Positions 7,640 through 14,416 of a DNA stretch of 22,607 nt are shown piece by piece; the stretch's first letter is position 1, and the number at the start of each line of letters is the position of its first letter. The stretch is taken from the NCBI GenBank assembly GCA_938036665.1, contig CALHWR010000192.1, positions 1 to 22,607 on the forward strand, given 5' to 3'. Origin of the DNA: an uncultured Collinsella sp. (GTDB taxonomy: Bacteria > Actinomycetota > Coriobacteriia > Coriobacteriales > Coriobacteriaceae). The notes beneath the pieces are model-generated. The model ran no database searches, had not been told where the DNA came from, and was given only the letters and a program-made list of their open reading frames with translations. A program made the position numbers and the translations under genes.

Positions 7640-7996
7640 CTAATCGTCGGGGGTTTCGATTTCGATACTCGCGATATCGAGCTCGCGGCCGTGCAGCAGG
7701 CGCACGTTGGCGCCGCCACACTGAGGACAGCGACAATGAAAGCGGTCGTGGTCGAAGACCTCGCCGCAGTCCAGGCACTCGCTTTGTGGATGGACTTCCT
7801 CCACGGCAAGCTCGCAGCCGCGCGTGAGCGGGTCCTCGTCGCGAAACGTCTCCCATGCAAAGTCAAGCGCCTCGCGCACAACTTCGGTCATATCCCCGAT
7901 ACGCAGCGTTACCAAAACGGCGCGCGAGGCCCCCGCCCCACGCGCCGCGCGAATCACTGTATCGAGTATGCCGTTGACAATGCCAACCTCGTGCAT
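7640..7996 (-). CDS. hypA: Hydrogenase maturation nickel chaperone HypA
   Basis: The 118-residue protein starts MHEVGI, whose N-terminal His2 is the nickel ligand of the family. The zinc site is C74, C77, C90 and C93 (CLDCGEV then CRCPQCGG). It binds nickel and, with HypB, hands it to the hydrogenase large subunit. Length is the usual 110-120. The ATG follows the tatC stop by 6 bp, with GAGGAG in the last tatC codons, so tatC and hypA are in one transcript. Direct linkage of hypA to tat genes suggests a Tat-exported NiFe hydrogenase as client; this is inference. Confidence 0.95.
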   Translation of the reverse strand: MHEVGIVNGILDTVIRAARGAGASRAVLVTLRIGDMTEVVREALDFAWETFRDEDPLTRGCELAVEEVHPQSECLDCGEVFDHDRFHCRCPQCGGANVRLLHGRELDIASIEIETPDD

Positions 7997-8002
7997 ACCG
8001 AT

Positions 8003-8794
8003 TTACTCCTCGTCGTCCTCATCGTCCGAGAACAGGTCCAGACGGCTCACAAACAAGCCCTCCTTGCCCTCGCGCGCGGTAATGACCACGCGGGCGATGG
8101 CGAGCGAAATCTCGTAGAGCGAGAGCAGGGCGCCATACATGAGGCCCAGCGTAACGGGCGAGCCGTCGGGCGTAATCACAGCCGAGCCCACAAGCAGGCC
8201 AACGTATACATAACGCCAGGCACTGCGGAAAGCAGCGTAGGACACGATGTGGAAGACGGACAGGTAGAAGATGATGAGCGGCAGCTCAAACGCCACACCA
8301 AAGCCGATCATAAAGAGCAGCTCCATGTTGACGTAGTTCTCCAGATCGGGCAGCGCCGTGGCGACGGCCGAGGTCTCGCCGATGAGCCACTCAAAGCCTG
8401 CCGGGATAATGATGAAGTAGCAGAAGATGGCACCCAGGAAGAACAGCACCGTCGAGGCGAGCACCGTGGGCACGACCCATTTGCGCTCGTTGGGACGCAG
8501 TGCCGGCAGGAAAAATGCCAGAATCTGCCAGATGATCATGGGCGTGCACATGACCACGGCCATCTTGATGGCCAGCGAGAAGCGCAGTCCAAAGCCGCCG
8601 AGCGTGGTGGTGATGTAGAACTTACCGTCCGGCACAAACGAGCGGATGGGATCCTCGAGGATATCGAGCACCACGGGCGTGGCAAAGTACAGCACGATGG
8701 CGGCGGCAAACACCGACACGACCACGATGGTCAGGCGGCGACGGAGCTCTCCCAGGTGATCGAAGAGCGGCATACGCGCAGGTCCGATAGGCAT
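8003..8794 (-). CDS. tatC: Sec-independent (twin-arginine) translocase TatC
   Basis: The 263-residue polytopic membrane protein binds twin-arginine signal peptides and forms the Tat translocon core. The N-terminal cytosolic motif is MPLFDHLGELRRRL, with the family's conserved H-L-x-E-L-R-x-R, followed by about six membrane segments. The RPNER stretch after the first loop and FELP later are also typical of the family. The C-terminus is acidic (SDDEDDEE). The ATG overlaps the tatA stop by one base (TAATG) and GGGAGG is just upstream, which shows tight coupling. It lies between tatA/B and hypA in the same operon. Confidence 0.96.
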   Translation of the reverse strand: MPIGPARMPLFDHLGELRRRLTIVVVSVFAAAIVLYFATPVVLDILEDPIRSFVPDGKFYITTTLGGFGLRFSLAIKMAVVMCTPMIIWQILAFFLPALRPNERKWVVPTVLASTVLFFLGAIFCYFIIIPAGFEWLIGETSAVATALPDLENYVNMELLFMIGFGVAFELPLIIFYLSVFHIVSYAAFRSAWRYVYVGLLVGSAVITPDGSPVTLGLMYGALLSLYEISLAIARVVITAREGKEGLFVSRLDLFSDDEDDEE

Positions 8795-9366
8795 TACTCA
8801 TCGCCTCCCTTCGGGGCATCGGCGGCAGCAGTCTCGGCAGCGTCCTCGGCCTCGAGCTCGCGAGCGAGCTGGTCGACGACAGCCTTGCGCTTGCGGGGAC
8901 GGCGGGCGTAGAGGTCAGCCGTCGTGGGCTCTGCCGGCTCGGGCTCGGGCTCTGCAGCAGGCTCGGGCTCGACGGCAGTAGCAGGCTCTGTACCCTCGGC
9001 CTCATCAACAGCGCCTTCGCCCTCAGCAGCACCCTCGCTTGCGGCCTTCTCGGCAGCAAGACGGGCGCGACGCTCGGCAAAGGTCTCCTTCTTGGCGGGC
9101 GCTGCCGTCTCGGCGGCATCCTCGTCCGCATCGGAATCGTCGTCGGTCGCAGCAGTCTTCTTGGGCTTGACCGGGGCCGACGCGGCCTCGCTCACCGGAT
9201 CGATAATCTCGGACTGAACAACGGCCGTCATCTTTTCCTGCGTCTCGCGGAACTGACGGATGGCACGGCCGATCGTGCGGCCCATCTGCGGGAGCTTATC
9301 CGGGCCAAACAGCAAAAAGCCGAAGACCACGATGATCGCGAGCTCACCCTCTCCAATACCAAACAC
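8794..9366 (-). CDS. tatA: Twin-arginine translocase subunit TatA/TatB family
   Basis: With the GTG start at 9364-9366 the product has 190 residues. It begins MFGIGEGELAIIVVFGFLLF (one short membrane helix, about 6-21), then GPDKLPQMGRTIGRAIRQFR, the hinge and amphipathic helix of the family. The rest is low-complexity, rich in Ala, Glu and Pro, and ends with a basic patch (RRPRKRK) and a helix. The GTG has TTGGAGG 5 nt upstream; an ATG 15 codons earlier lacks any ribosome site and would spoil the N-terminus. TatA and TatB cannot be told apart safely: FGPDKLP is TatB-like, but this is the only such subunit here and may do both jobs. The long acidic tail is unusual for a simple TatA. Confidence 0.9.
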   Translation of the reverse strand: MFGIGEGELAIIVVFGFLLFGPDKLPQMGRTIGRAIRQFRETQEKMTAVVQSEIIDPVSEAASAPVKPKKTAATDDDSDADEDAAETAAPAKKETFAERRARLAAEKAASEGAAEGEGAVDEAEGTEPATAVEPEPAAEPEPEPAEPTTADLYARRPRKRKAVVDQLARELEAEDAAETAAADAPKGGDE

Positions 9367-9441
9367 ACATACCTCCAAGGCTCGATGTGAGTCGAGCCCG
9401 CACCGCGCCATTCGGCCGGAACTCGTCTATTCATTCGGTCA

Positions 9442-9475
9442 AGTATAGCGCCCGGACGCCAAAACGTCCGAGCGC
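9442..9475 (-). promoter_or_regulatory. Candidate tat operon promoter with overlapping inverted repeat
   Basis: On the minus strand a TATACT box (9442-9447) lies about 80 nt before the tatA start. Immediately upstream, at 9448-9475, is an inverted repeat with 11-nt arms and one mismatch (GCGC, CGGACG, loop, CGTCCG, GCGC). It covers the expected -35/-10 spacer. It may be an operator, or the stem of a terminator for the STAS gene ending at 9520, although no T-run follows it. Confidence 0.45.
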
Positions 9476-9519
9476 ATCACAAACATATGCCAAACGGCAC
9501 GCCCTTTTGGGGGCAAAGA

Positions 9520-9834
9520 TTATGCAGCGGTGATCGAAATCTCCTGGTCGACACCCAACAGCTGAACCACGCGCATCACCGGGGGCTGCACGTTGACGCA
9601 GCTAAAACGCTTACCATGATCAGCTGCGTGGTGTGCGGCGCCCACAAGCACGCCAATGCCTGTCGAATCGATGTAGCTCACCTGGGCAAAATCGAGCTCA
9701 ACGGCCTCAGTGGGCTGCTCGAGCGCCAGGTCGATGGCATTGCGCAGGCTATCGGCGTTAGAGATATCGATCTCACCGGTCACCTTAATGGTGTAGAGCT
9801 CTGGCGTGGGGGTGGTGGAAATACCCAAATCCAT
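9520..9834 (-). CDS. STAS-domain anti-sigma-factor antagonist
   Basis: The 104-residue single-domain protein belongs to the SpoIIAA/RsbV type. The motif YIDSTGIGVLV has the phosphorylatable serine at S57. Such proteins, when unphosphorylated, bind an anti-sigma kinase and free its sigma factor. The usual partners (RsbW/SpoIIAB kinase and sigma factor) are not next to it, so it is an orphan in this window; the cognate kinase must be elsewhere. The ATG at 9834 has AAAGGAG 7 nt upstream. It follows the aminotransferase gene by 66 bp on the same strand and could be co-transcribed, although that would be an odd pairing. Confidence 0.9.
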   Translation of the reverse strand: MDLGISTTPTPELYTIKVTGEIDISNADSLRNAIDLALEQPTEAVELDFAQVSYIDSTGIGVLVGAAHHAADHGKRFSCVNVQPPVMRVVQLLGVDQEISITAA

Positions 9835-9900
9835 GTATACGCTCCTTTACGTATCGAAAGTGCGGATAGTACTAGGCGCGGACTTGCGGGGCCCTACGCG

Positions 9901-11205
9901 TTAGGCGCGCTCGGTACGCGCAAGCTCGGCAGCGACGAGCTTGACAGCCAGCACCAGCACATCGAGCGCAGCCTCCAGGTCCTCGACCGTGGGATAGCTC
10001 GGCGCGATGCGGATGTTGGTGTCGCGCGGATCCTTGCCATAAGGCCAGGTGGCACCAGCCGGCGTGAGCTTGACGCCCAGGTCGGCACAAAGCGCGGCGA
10101 CCTTCTGGGCCGAGCCCTCGGGGCCATCGAAACTCACAAAGTAGCCGCCATGGGGATGAGTCCAAGTGGCGCAACCCGTGTTGCCCAAGCCCTCGGTGAG
10201 TTTACGCTCAACGGCCTCAAAGCGCGGGCGCAGGAACTCGGCATGCTTTTTCATGTGCTCCTTGACCGCCTCGATGGTGGGAAGGAAACGCACGTGACGC
10301 AGCTGGTTGAGCTTGTCGGCGCTAATAAGACCGGCCTTCAGGCGCTTGGAGAACTCGGCGATGACCGCGGGGCTCGCACCGATAAAGCCGATGCCGGCAC
10401 CCGGGAAGGTGATCTTGGACGTCGAGGCAAAGGCCACCACGCGGTCCTCGGTGCCCGCCGCGCGGGCAAGATCGAAGATGTTGGCGAGCTCGTCGGTCTC
10501 GTCGTACAGGTCGTGCACGCAGTAGGCGTTGTCCCAGAAGATGCGGAAATCGGGCGCGGCCGTGGACATCTCGACCAGGCGACGCACAGTGTCCTCGCTA
10601 AAGGTGATGCCCGTGGGGTTGGAATACTTGGGCACGCACCAGATGCCCTTGATGGAGTCGTCGGTGGCAACCAGGCGCTCAACCTCGTCCATGTCGGGGC
10701 CGTTGTCGGTCATCGCGACGGGGACGTTCTCGATGCCCAAGTCGGCGGTGATGCCAAAGTGGCGATCGTAGCCGGGAACGGGGCACAGGAACTTGACCTT
10801 CTTGCCGTCGTGCGCTGCCTCGTAAGCCTCCCAAGGGTCGCTGCCGCACGAGCCGCAACGCCAGAACATACCGGCGATATCGTGCTCGATCAGCAGGCTC
10901 GATGAGCCCAGTACGAGCGTCTGCTCGGCAGGACAACCCAGGAACTCCCCCGCCAGCTTGCGTGCCGAGGGAATGCCCTCGAAGCAACCGTAGTTGGAGC
11001 AGTCGACATTGCCGTCGTGCAGATCGGCATCGGCATTGAGGATATCGAGCATGGGGCGAGAAATGTTCACCTGGGAGGGCGACGGCTTGCCGCGCGCCAT
11101 GTCGAGCGCCAGGCCCTTGGCCTTGACCTCGGCAACCTCGGCTTTAAGCGCCTCGATGGCGGCATCGAGTTCGGTGGTTTCCATCTTCTGGTAGATCGTC
11201 TGCAT
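9901..11205 (-). CDS. aspT: Aspartate aminotransferase, subgroup Ic (PLP fold type I)
   Basis: The 434-residue enzyme transfers the amino group between aspartate and 2-oxoglutarate. PLP contacts are visible: N196 (PKYSNPTG), D225 and Y228 (WDNAYCVHDLY) and the Schiff-base lysine K264 (STSKITFPGAG). The substrate arginine is probably in DTNIRIAPSYP near the C-terminus. The long N-terminal helix and the ARGKPSPSQ segment fit the Corynebacterium AspT type rather than the classical AspC type. ATG at 11205 has AAAGG about 9 nt upstream; a second ATG seven codons later lacks one. Substrate range is inferred from family only. It is transcribed away from the small gene at 11356, with a TATACT box at 11248-11253. 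Confidence 0.9.
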   Translation of the reverse strand: MQTIYQKMETTELDAAIEALKAEVAEVKAKGLALDMARGKPSPSQVNISRPMLDILNADADLHDGNVDCSNYGCFEGIPSARKLAGEFLGCPAEQTLVLGSSSLLIEHDIAGMFWRCGSCGSDPWEAYEAAHDGKKVKFLCPVPGYDRHFGITADLGIENVPVAMTDNGPDMDEVERLVATDDSIKGIWCVPKYSNPTGITFSEDTVRRLVEMSTAAPDFRIFWDNAYCVHDLYDETDELANIFDLARAAGTEDRVVAFASTSKITFPGAGIGFIGASPAVIAEFSKRLKAGLISADKLNQLRHVRFLPTIEAVKEHMKKHAEFLRPRFEAVERKLTEGLGNTGCATWTHPHGGYFVSFDGPEGSAQKVAALCADLGVKLTPAGATWPYGKDPRDTNIRIAPSYPTVEDLEAALDVLVLAVKLVAAELARTERA

Positions 11206-11247
11206 GGGGTGCGACCTTTCGCGAAGCGGTACGTTGCAGTTCGTCTA

Positions 11248-11253
11248 AGTATA
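11248..11253 (-). promoter_or_regulatory. Candidate -10 box of the aminotransferase gene
   Basis: TATACT on the minus strand lies 42 nt upstream of the ATG at 11205. The surrounding CTATACTT is the same as in front of tatA and gntR. No clear -35 element is seen at 16-18 nt. Confidence 0.45.
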
Positions 11254-11355
11254 GACCGCCATCGTCGCAACGTTATGAAGCCGTGATAGATTAAGTTCAT
11301 CGCAATCAATTACGAATCGCCGCGCATGCCGGCGTGGGGCGCCCAAGGAGGCACT

Positions 11356-11610
11356 ATGGAGTACGGATCGTTTCAGGCCGAGGAATTCGGCGACTTGCAG
11401 CGCCTGGTCGACGGACTGTTTTACGACCGCCACGCCATCGACCGCCTGGATCTGATCGTACAGGCCGAAATCTTGGACCTGGCGCCCGACCTCATGGAGA
11501 TCGTGAATCTTTTGCCGCCCGGCTACTACGACCGCCAGTCACTTTGCGACCAGCTCAACTCCGCCTTGGCCGCCCACGGCTGGGGCGCCGTCTACGGAAC
11601 GGTGGAATAA
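11356..11610 (+). CDS. Small protein of unknown function (84 residues)
   Basis: The ATG at 11356 has a perfect AAGGAGG 4 nt upstream, and codon use is like that of the neighbours, so I take this as a real gene. The product MEYGSFQAEEFGDLQRLVDG... is acidic and appears helical, with LIVQAEILDLAPDLMEIVNLLPPG in the middle and a C-terminal HGWGAVYGTVE. There are no Cys pairs, membrane segments or signal peptide. The frame is open 10 codons further upstream, but that part overlaps the ribosome site. I do not recognise the family. The gene is alone: divergent from the aminotransferase and convergent with nhaA. Confidence 0.8.
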   Translation: MEYGSFQAEEFGDLQRLVDGLFYDRHAIDRLDLIVQAEILDLAPDLMEIVNLLPPGYYDRQSLCDQLNSALAAHGWGAVYGTVE

Positions 11611-11613
11611 GCC

Positions 11614-11642
11614 TAGTCATTTAAGAACGTCCCCAATGACTA
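11614..11642. repeat. GGGAC-core intergenic hairpin (D)
   Basis: Arms TAGTCATT (11614-11621) and AATGACTA (11635-11642) are exact inverted copies around the 13-nt core TAAGAACGTCCCC; read on the minus strand the core is GGGGACGTTCTTA. It starts 3 bp after the stop of the 84-residue gene and runs into the next terminator. It shares 17 of 18 bases (11627-11644) with the copy at 2959-2976. Confidence 0.75.
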
Positions 11643-11679
11643 AAACGCTGCCTGTGATGGTATTCACAGGCAGCGTTTT
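11642..11679. terminator. Bidirectional intrinsic terminator
   Basis: Perfect 16-bp arms (11642-11657 and 11664-11679) with a 6-nt loop; AAAA and TTTT ends give a short T-run on both strands. It serves the 84-residue gene (plus) and nhaA (minus). Confidence 0.92.
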
Positions 11680-11696
11680 CAAACTTGTATGTGCCC

Positions 11697-13055
11697 CTAC
11701 TCGTCCTTGGGCGCGGGATGCTTGCAGACCACGCTCATGTAGATCATGCCGAGCACGGCTGCGGTGACCGAACCGGCGAGAATAGCGGCCTTGGCTGCAA
11801 GAACCTCAAACTGGGCCGTCGGGAAGGCAAGGCCGCTGATGAGAATCGACATGGTAAAGCCGATACCGCCCAGAATGCCCACGCCGGCAATCATGTGCCA
11901 GTTGACATTGTGCGGCAGCTCGCAGGCCTTAAGCTTAACCAGGGCAAACGTCATACCAAAGATGCCGATCGGCTTGCCCAGCAGCATGCCAAAGTACACG
12001 CCGAGCGTCACCGGATCGGTGAGCAGCGTGCTCATGTCCACGCCCACTAAGCGAACCTGAGCGTTTACGAACGCAAAGATCGGCAGGATCACAAAGTTGA
12101 CCGGCGTGGAGATCAGACGCTCCATACGGATAAGCGGCGGGGTCACGCGGTGCATGACGCGCTCGACCTTGGTAGTCGAGACGGTAAAGTCATGCTGGCC
12201 CAGGATGTGTGCCTCGTCGTCGTAGCGGTCATCGAGCAGCGGCAGGCACTCGCCCAGCCAATCGGTGAGACTATCGAGCTTGACGCCGCACTTGGCCGGA
12301 ATGGTGAAGGCCAGGATGACGCCAGCAAGCGTGGCATGTACGCCGCTCTTGAACATGCAGAACCACAACAGCAGCCCCAGTACCGAATACGGGGCAAGGC
12401 GGTAATGCTGCGTCTTGTTGAGCCACACGAGCGCGCAGGTCACAAGCGCGGCGGCGCCCAACCAAAACGGATTGGGGCTCTGACCGTAGAAGATGGCGAT
12501 GGCGGCGATGGAGATCAGGTCGTCGGCGATAGCGAGCGTCGAGAAGAACACGCGCACGCCGTTGGGAACGCGGTTGCCCAAAAGCGACAGCACGCCCAGC
12601 GCAAAGGCAATATCGGTTGCCATGGGGATGGCCCAACCGTTGCGGGCGCCGGCATGGTTAAAGATCAGGTAGATGCAGGCGGGAACGACGACGCCGCCCA
12701 CCGCCGCCAACATGGGAAGCATGGCCTGACGCGGATTCTTGAGCTCGCCGACCGTCATCTCGTACTTAAGCTCAATGCCCACCAACAAAAAGAAAATCGC
12801 CATGAGGAAGTCGTTGACGAAAAGCTCAACGGTGAGACCAGCCGTAAGGTTGCCCAGACCCACATACAGCGGGGTCTCCAAAAAGTGATGGATGGCCTCG
12901 TAGGCATCGGTATTGGCGCAGATGACGGCGGCGATGGCGGCGATCACCATGACGGCGGCAGAAATGGTGCCGTTCTCGGCAATGCGCTCCCAGATGTCGT
13001 GACGTTCAAAGCGCTTGCGCTCACGAACATTGAACAGCTGCTCAGTTGCTGCCAT
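11697..13055 (-). CDS. nhaA: Na+/H+ antiporter NhaA
   Basis: The 452-residue inner-membrane antiporter exports Na+ (or Li+) in exchange for H+. The family acidic residues are present: D148 in MATDIAFALG and the pair D178/D179 in LAIADDLISI. The later segments LLGKPIGIFG (conserved Lys) and GIGFTMSILI are also typical. It is longer than E. coli NhaA (388), mostly from an N-terminal basic extension (RERKRFERHD) and a hydrophilic loop of about 45 residues around LTDWLGECLPLLDDRYDDEAH. The ATG at 13055 has AAAGGAG 6 nt upstream. It is a single-gene transcript with its own 3' terminator, and a terminator-like hairpin lies in its 5' leader. Confidence 0.95.
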   Translation of the reverse strand: MAATEQLFNVRERKRFERHDIWERIAENGTISAAVMVIAAIAAVICANTDAYEAIHHFLETPLYVGLGNLTAGLTVELFVNDFLMAIFFLLVGIELKYEMTVGELKNPRQAMLPMLAAVGGVVVPACIYLIFNHAGARNGWAIPMATDIAFALGVLSLLGNRVPNGVRVFFSTLAIADDLISIAAIAIFYGQSPNPFWLGAAALVTCALVWLNKTQHYRLAPYSVLGLLLWFCMFKSGVHATLAGVILAFTIPAKCGVKLDSLTDWLGECLPLLDDRYDDEAHILGQHDFTVSTTKVERVMHRVTPPLIRMERLISTPVNFVILPIFAFVNAQVRLVGVDMSTLLTDPVTLGVYFGMLLGKPIGIFGMTFALVKLKACELPHNVNWHMIAGVGILGGIGFTMSILISGLAFPTAQFEVLAAKAAILAGSVTAAVLGMIYMSVVCKHPAPKDE

Positions 13056-13088
13056 GGGCGGCTCCTTTCACGGGAAAGCTCCCGTCTT

Positions 13089-13124
13089 AAAAAAGCACGG
13101 CCCGCCCAGATGGCGGCGCCGCGC
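13089..13124 (-). terminator. Terminator hairpin inside the nhaA leader (possible attenuator)
   Basis: On the minus strand, 33 nt before the nhaA ATG, a GC-rich stem (GCGCGGC pairing with GCCGTGC, then CCGCC with GGCGG, small loop) is followed by six T. The plus strand has no T-run after it, so it acts only toward nhaA. The ppaC gene upstream has its own terminator at 13264-13303, so this second one is not needed for ppaC. A segment upstream (13175-13181) is exactly complementary to the first half of the stem and could form an alternative pairing. Confidence 0.65.
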
Positions 13125-13263
13125 TCTAACGTATTACGCTTGCATCTAGCCTACCCTGCGCGACAAGCGCGCAAGCGCGGCCGAAAAGCGGAACCACAGG
13201 TTGAACATTATTTGCTCAACGGCACAGGCACGCCTGTCCAAGAGACGACGCGGCGACGTGCAC

Positions 13264-13303
13264 AAAAAAACGACCGGAGCGCGGGGCGTCCGCGATCCGG
13301 TCG
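13264..13303 (-). terminator. Intrinsic terminator of ppaC
   Basis: On the minus strand, CGACCGGA and TCCGGTCG (13271-13303) form a stem with a GC-rich inner part, followed by seven T (13264-13270). It begins 20 bp after the ppaC stop. Confidence 0.92.
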
Positions 13304-13323
13304 GGGCGTTTGGTCAACTAAAC

Positions 13324-14247
13324 CTAGCAGGCGGCCATGATGGGGGCAGCGACCTGCTTCTTACGGGAGAGGACGCCCGGCATCCAGACGCCGTCGTGCT
13401 CGTCGGCAATGCCCAGGCCCTTCTGAGCAGCCTCGGTCTCGCCCTCGAGCAGGACCTGCGAGCCCTCCTCCATGATGTCGGTGATGCACAGGACAATGCC
13501 GTCGGCGCCCTTCTCGGCGGCGTAGGCGCGCATGGCCTCGCGGATCTCGTCGATCATGCCGAGTGCGCGGCTCTTGTCGACGGTCTCGTACTGGCCAATG
13601 AGCAGCTTCTTGCCAGCGGGCTCGAACATCTTGATGTCGTTGCCGACCATCTCGGCTGCAGTGAAGGAGCCGGACGGACGGGTGAGGAAGACCTCCATGC
13701 CAAACTTGACCGGGTCGACGCCCACCTGCTCGCCGAGCTTGGCGGCGACGGCGCGGTCGACATCGGTGGTGGTGGGGCTCTTGAGCATGAGCGTGTCGGT
13801 CATCATGGCCGAGAGCAGCAGCTTGGCCTGGACGTCGGAAAGCTCAACGCCGAGCACGCCGGCGAGCTTGGTGACGATGGTGCAGCTGGAGCCCCAGGGC
13901 AGGCAGATGTAATGCAGCGGGCCGGCGGTCTCGAAGTCGCCGATGCGGTGATGGTCGACAACGCCAAAGACCGTGGCGTCCTTAAGACCGGCGACGGACT
14001 GGGCAGACTCGTTGTGGTCGGTGAGAACGACGAGCTGACCGGCCTCGACGGACTCGATCACGCGGGGCTCGGCAATGCCGGCGTCGGCAAGCAGCTTGGC
14101 GGACTCGGCCGGAAGCTGACCAAGGGCGCAGGCCTCGTAGGTGTTGCCGGCATACTCAACCTGGTTGAGCAGCTGGGACAGGACGACGGCGCTCATGATG
14201 GCGTCGTTATCGGGGTTCTGGTGACCAAAGACAAGAACGTTTGCCAT
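13324..14247 (-). CDS. ppaC: Manganese-dependent inorganic pyrophosphatase (family II)
   Basis: The 307-residue cytosolic enzyme splits pyrophosphate to phosphate and so pulls biosynthetic reactions forward. DHH-superfamily metal ligands are visible: H9, D13 and D15 in FGHQNPDNDAI, D77 in LTDHNE, and D98/H99/H100 in VVDHHRI. The C-terminal DHHA2 part ends with the SRKKQ substrate motif near residue 294. Length matches the family (about 305-310) and there are no CBS domains, so it is the unregulated form. The ATG at 14247 has GGAGG 6 nt upstream. An extended -10-like TGCTACCAT (minus strand, near 14286-14294) is a possible promoter. It appears monocistronic, with its own terminator. Confidence 0.96.
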   Translation of the reverse strand: MANVLVFGHQNPDNDAIMSAVVLSQLLNQVEYAGNTYEACALGQLPAESAKLLADAGIAEPRVIESVEAGQLVVLTDHNESAQSVAGLKDATVFGVVDHHRIGDFETAGPLHYICLPWGSSCTIVTKLAGVLGVELSDVQAKLLLSAMMTDTLMLKSPTTTDVDRAVAAKLGEQVGVDPVKFGMEVFLTRPSGSFTAAEMVGNDIKMFEPAGKKLLIGQYETVDKSRALGMIDEIREAMRAYAAEKGADGIVLCITDIMEEGSQVLLEGETEAAQKGLGIADEHDGVWMPGVLSRKKQVAAPIMAAC

Positions 14248-14365
14248 GGATATCCTCCACTTGATATGTGTACTTGGACGTAGCTATGGTAGCACGCCGA
14301 TGCCGAGCCTTCGCAGACGGAAGGGCCACGGCATATTTTGGGGCGCAGGCACGGGGGCCAAGGCT

Positions 14366-14416
14366 GTCCCTTTTGCACCATGTTGGTGCAAAGTAACCTG
14401 TCCCCCTTGCACCAAC
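14366..14416. repeat. GGGAC-core intergenic hairpin with three arm copies (E)
   Basis: The word TTGCACCA (14373-14380) is followed by its inverted copy GTTGGTGCAA (14382-14391), the core AGTAACCTGTCCCCC, then TTGCACCAAC (14407-14416). The last two arms are an exact 10-bp inverted repeat. A second GTCCC precedes the first arm (14366-14370). The final base of the element is the first base of the complement of the glcK stop codon, so the element abuts that gene. Confidence 0.78.

Noticed and set aside
7538..8911. A 457-codon plus-strand open frame across hypB, hypA and tatC
   Set aside because: Antisense shadow; composition is His/Gln/Arg-rich and not protein-like, whereas the minus-strand genes carry catalytic motifs.
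9487..10905. A 472-codon plus-strand open frame across the STAS and aminotransferase genes
   Set aside because: It is antisense to two well-supported genes and spans their boundary; no ribosome site and no recognisable domain.
13056..13263. Definite nhaA-I or other named riboswitch
   Set aside because: A leader terminator is present, but I cannot recognise a conserved aptamer consensus by eye, so I report only a candidate attenuator.
12150..13340. A 396-codon plus-strand open frame opposite nhaA and running through its leader
   Set aside because: Antisense to a complete antiporter gene, no ribosome site, no domain.
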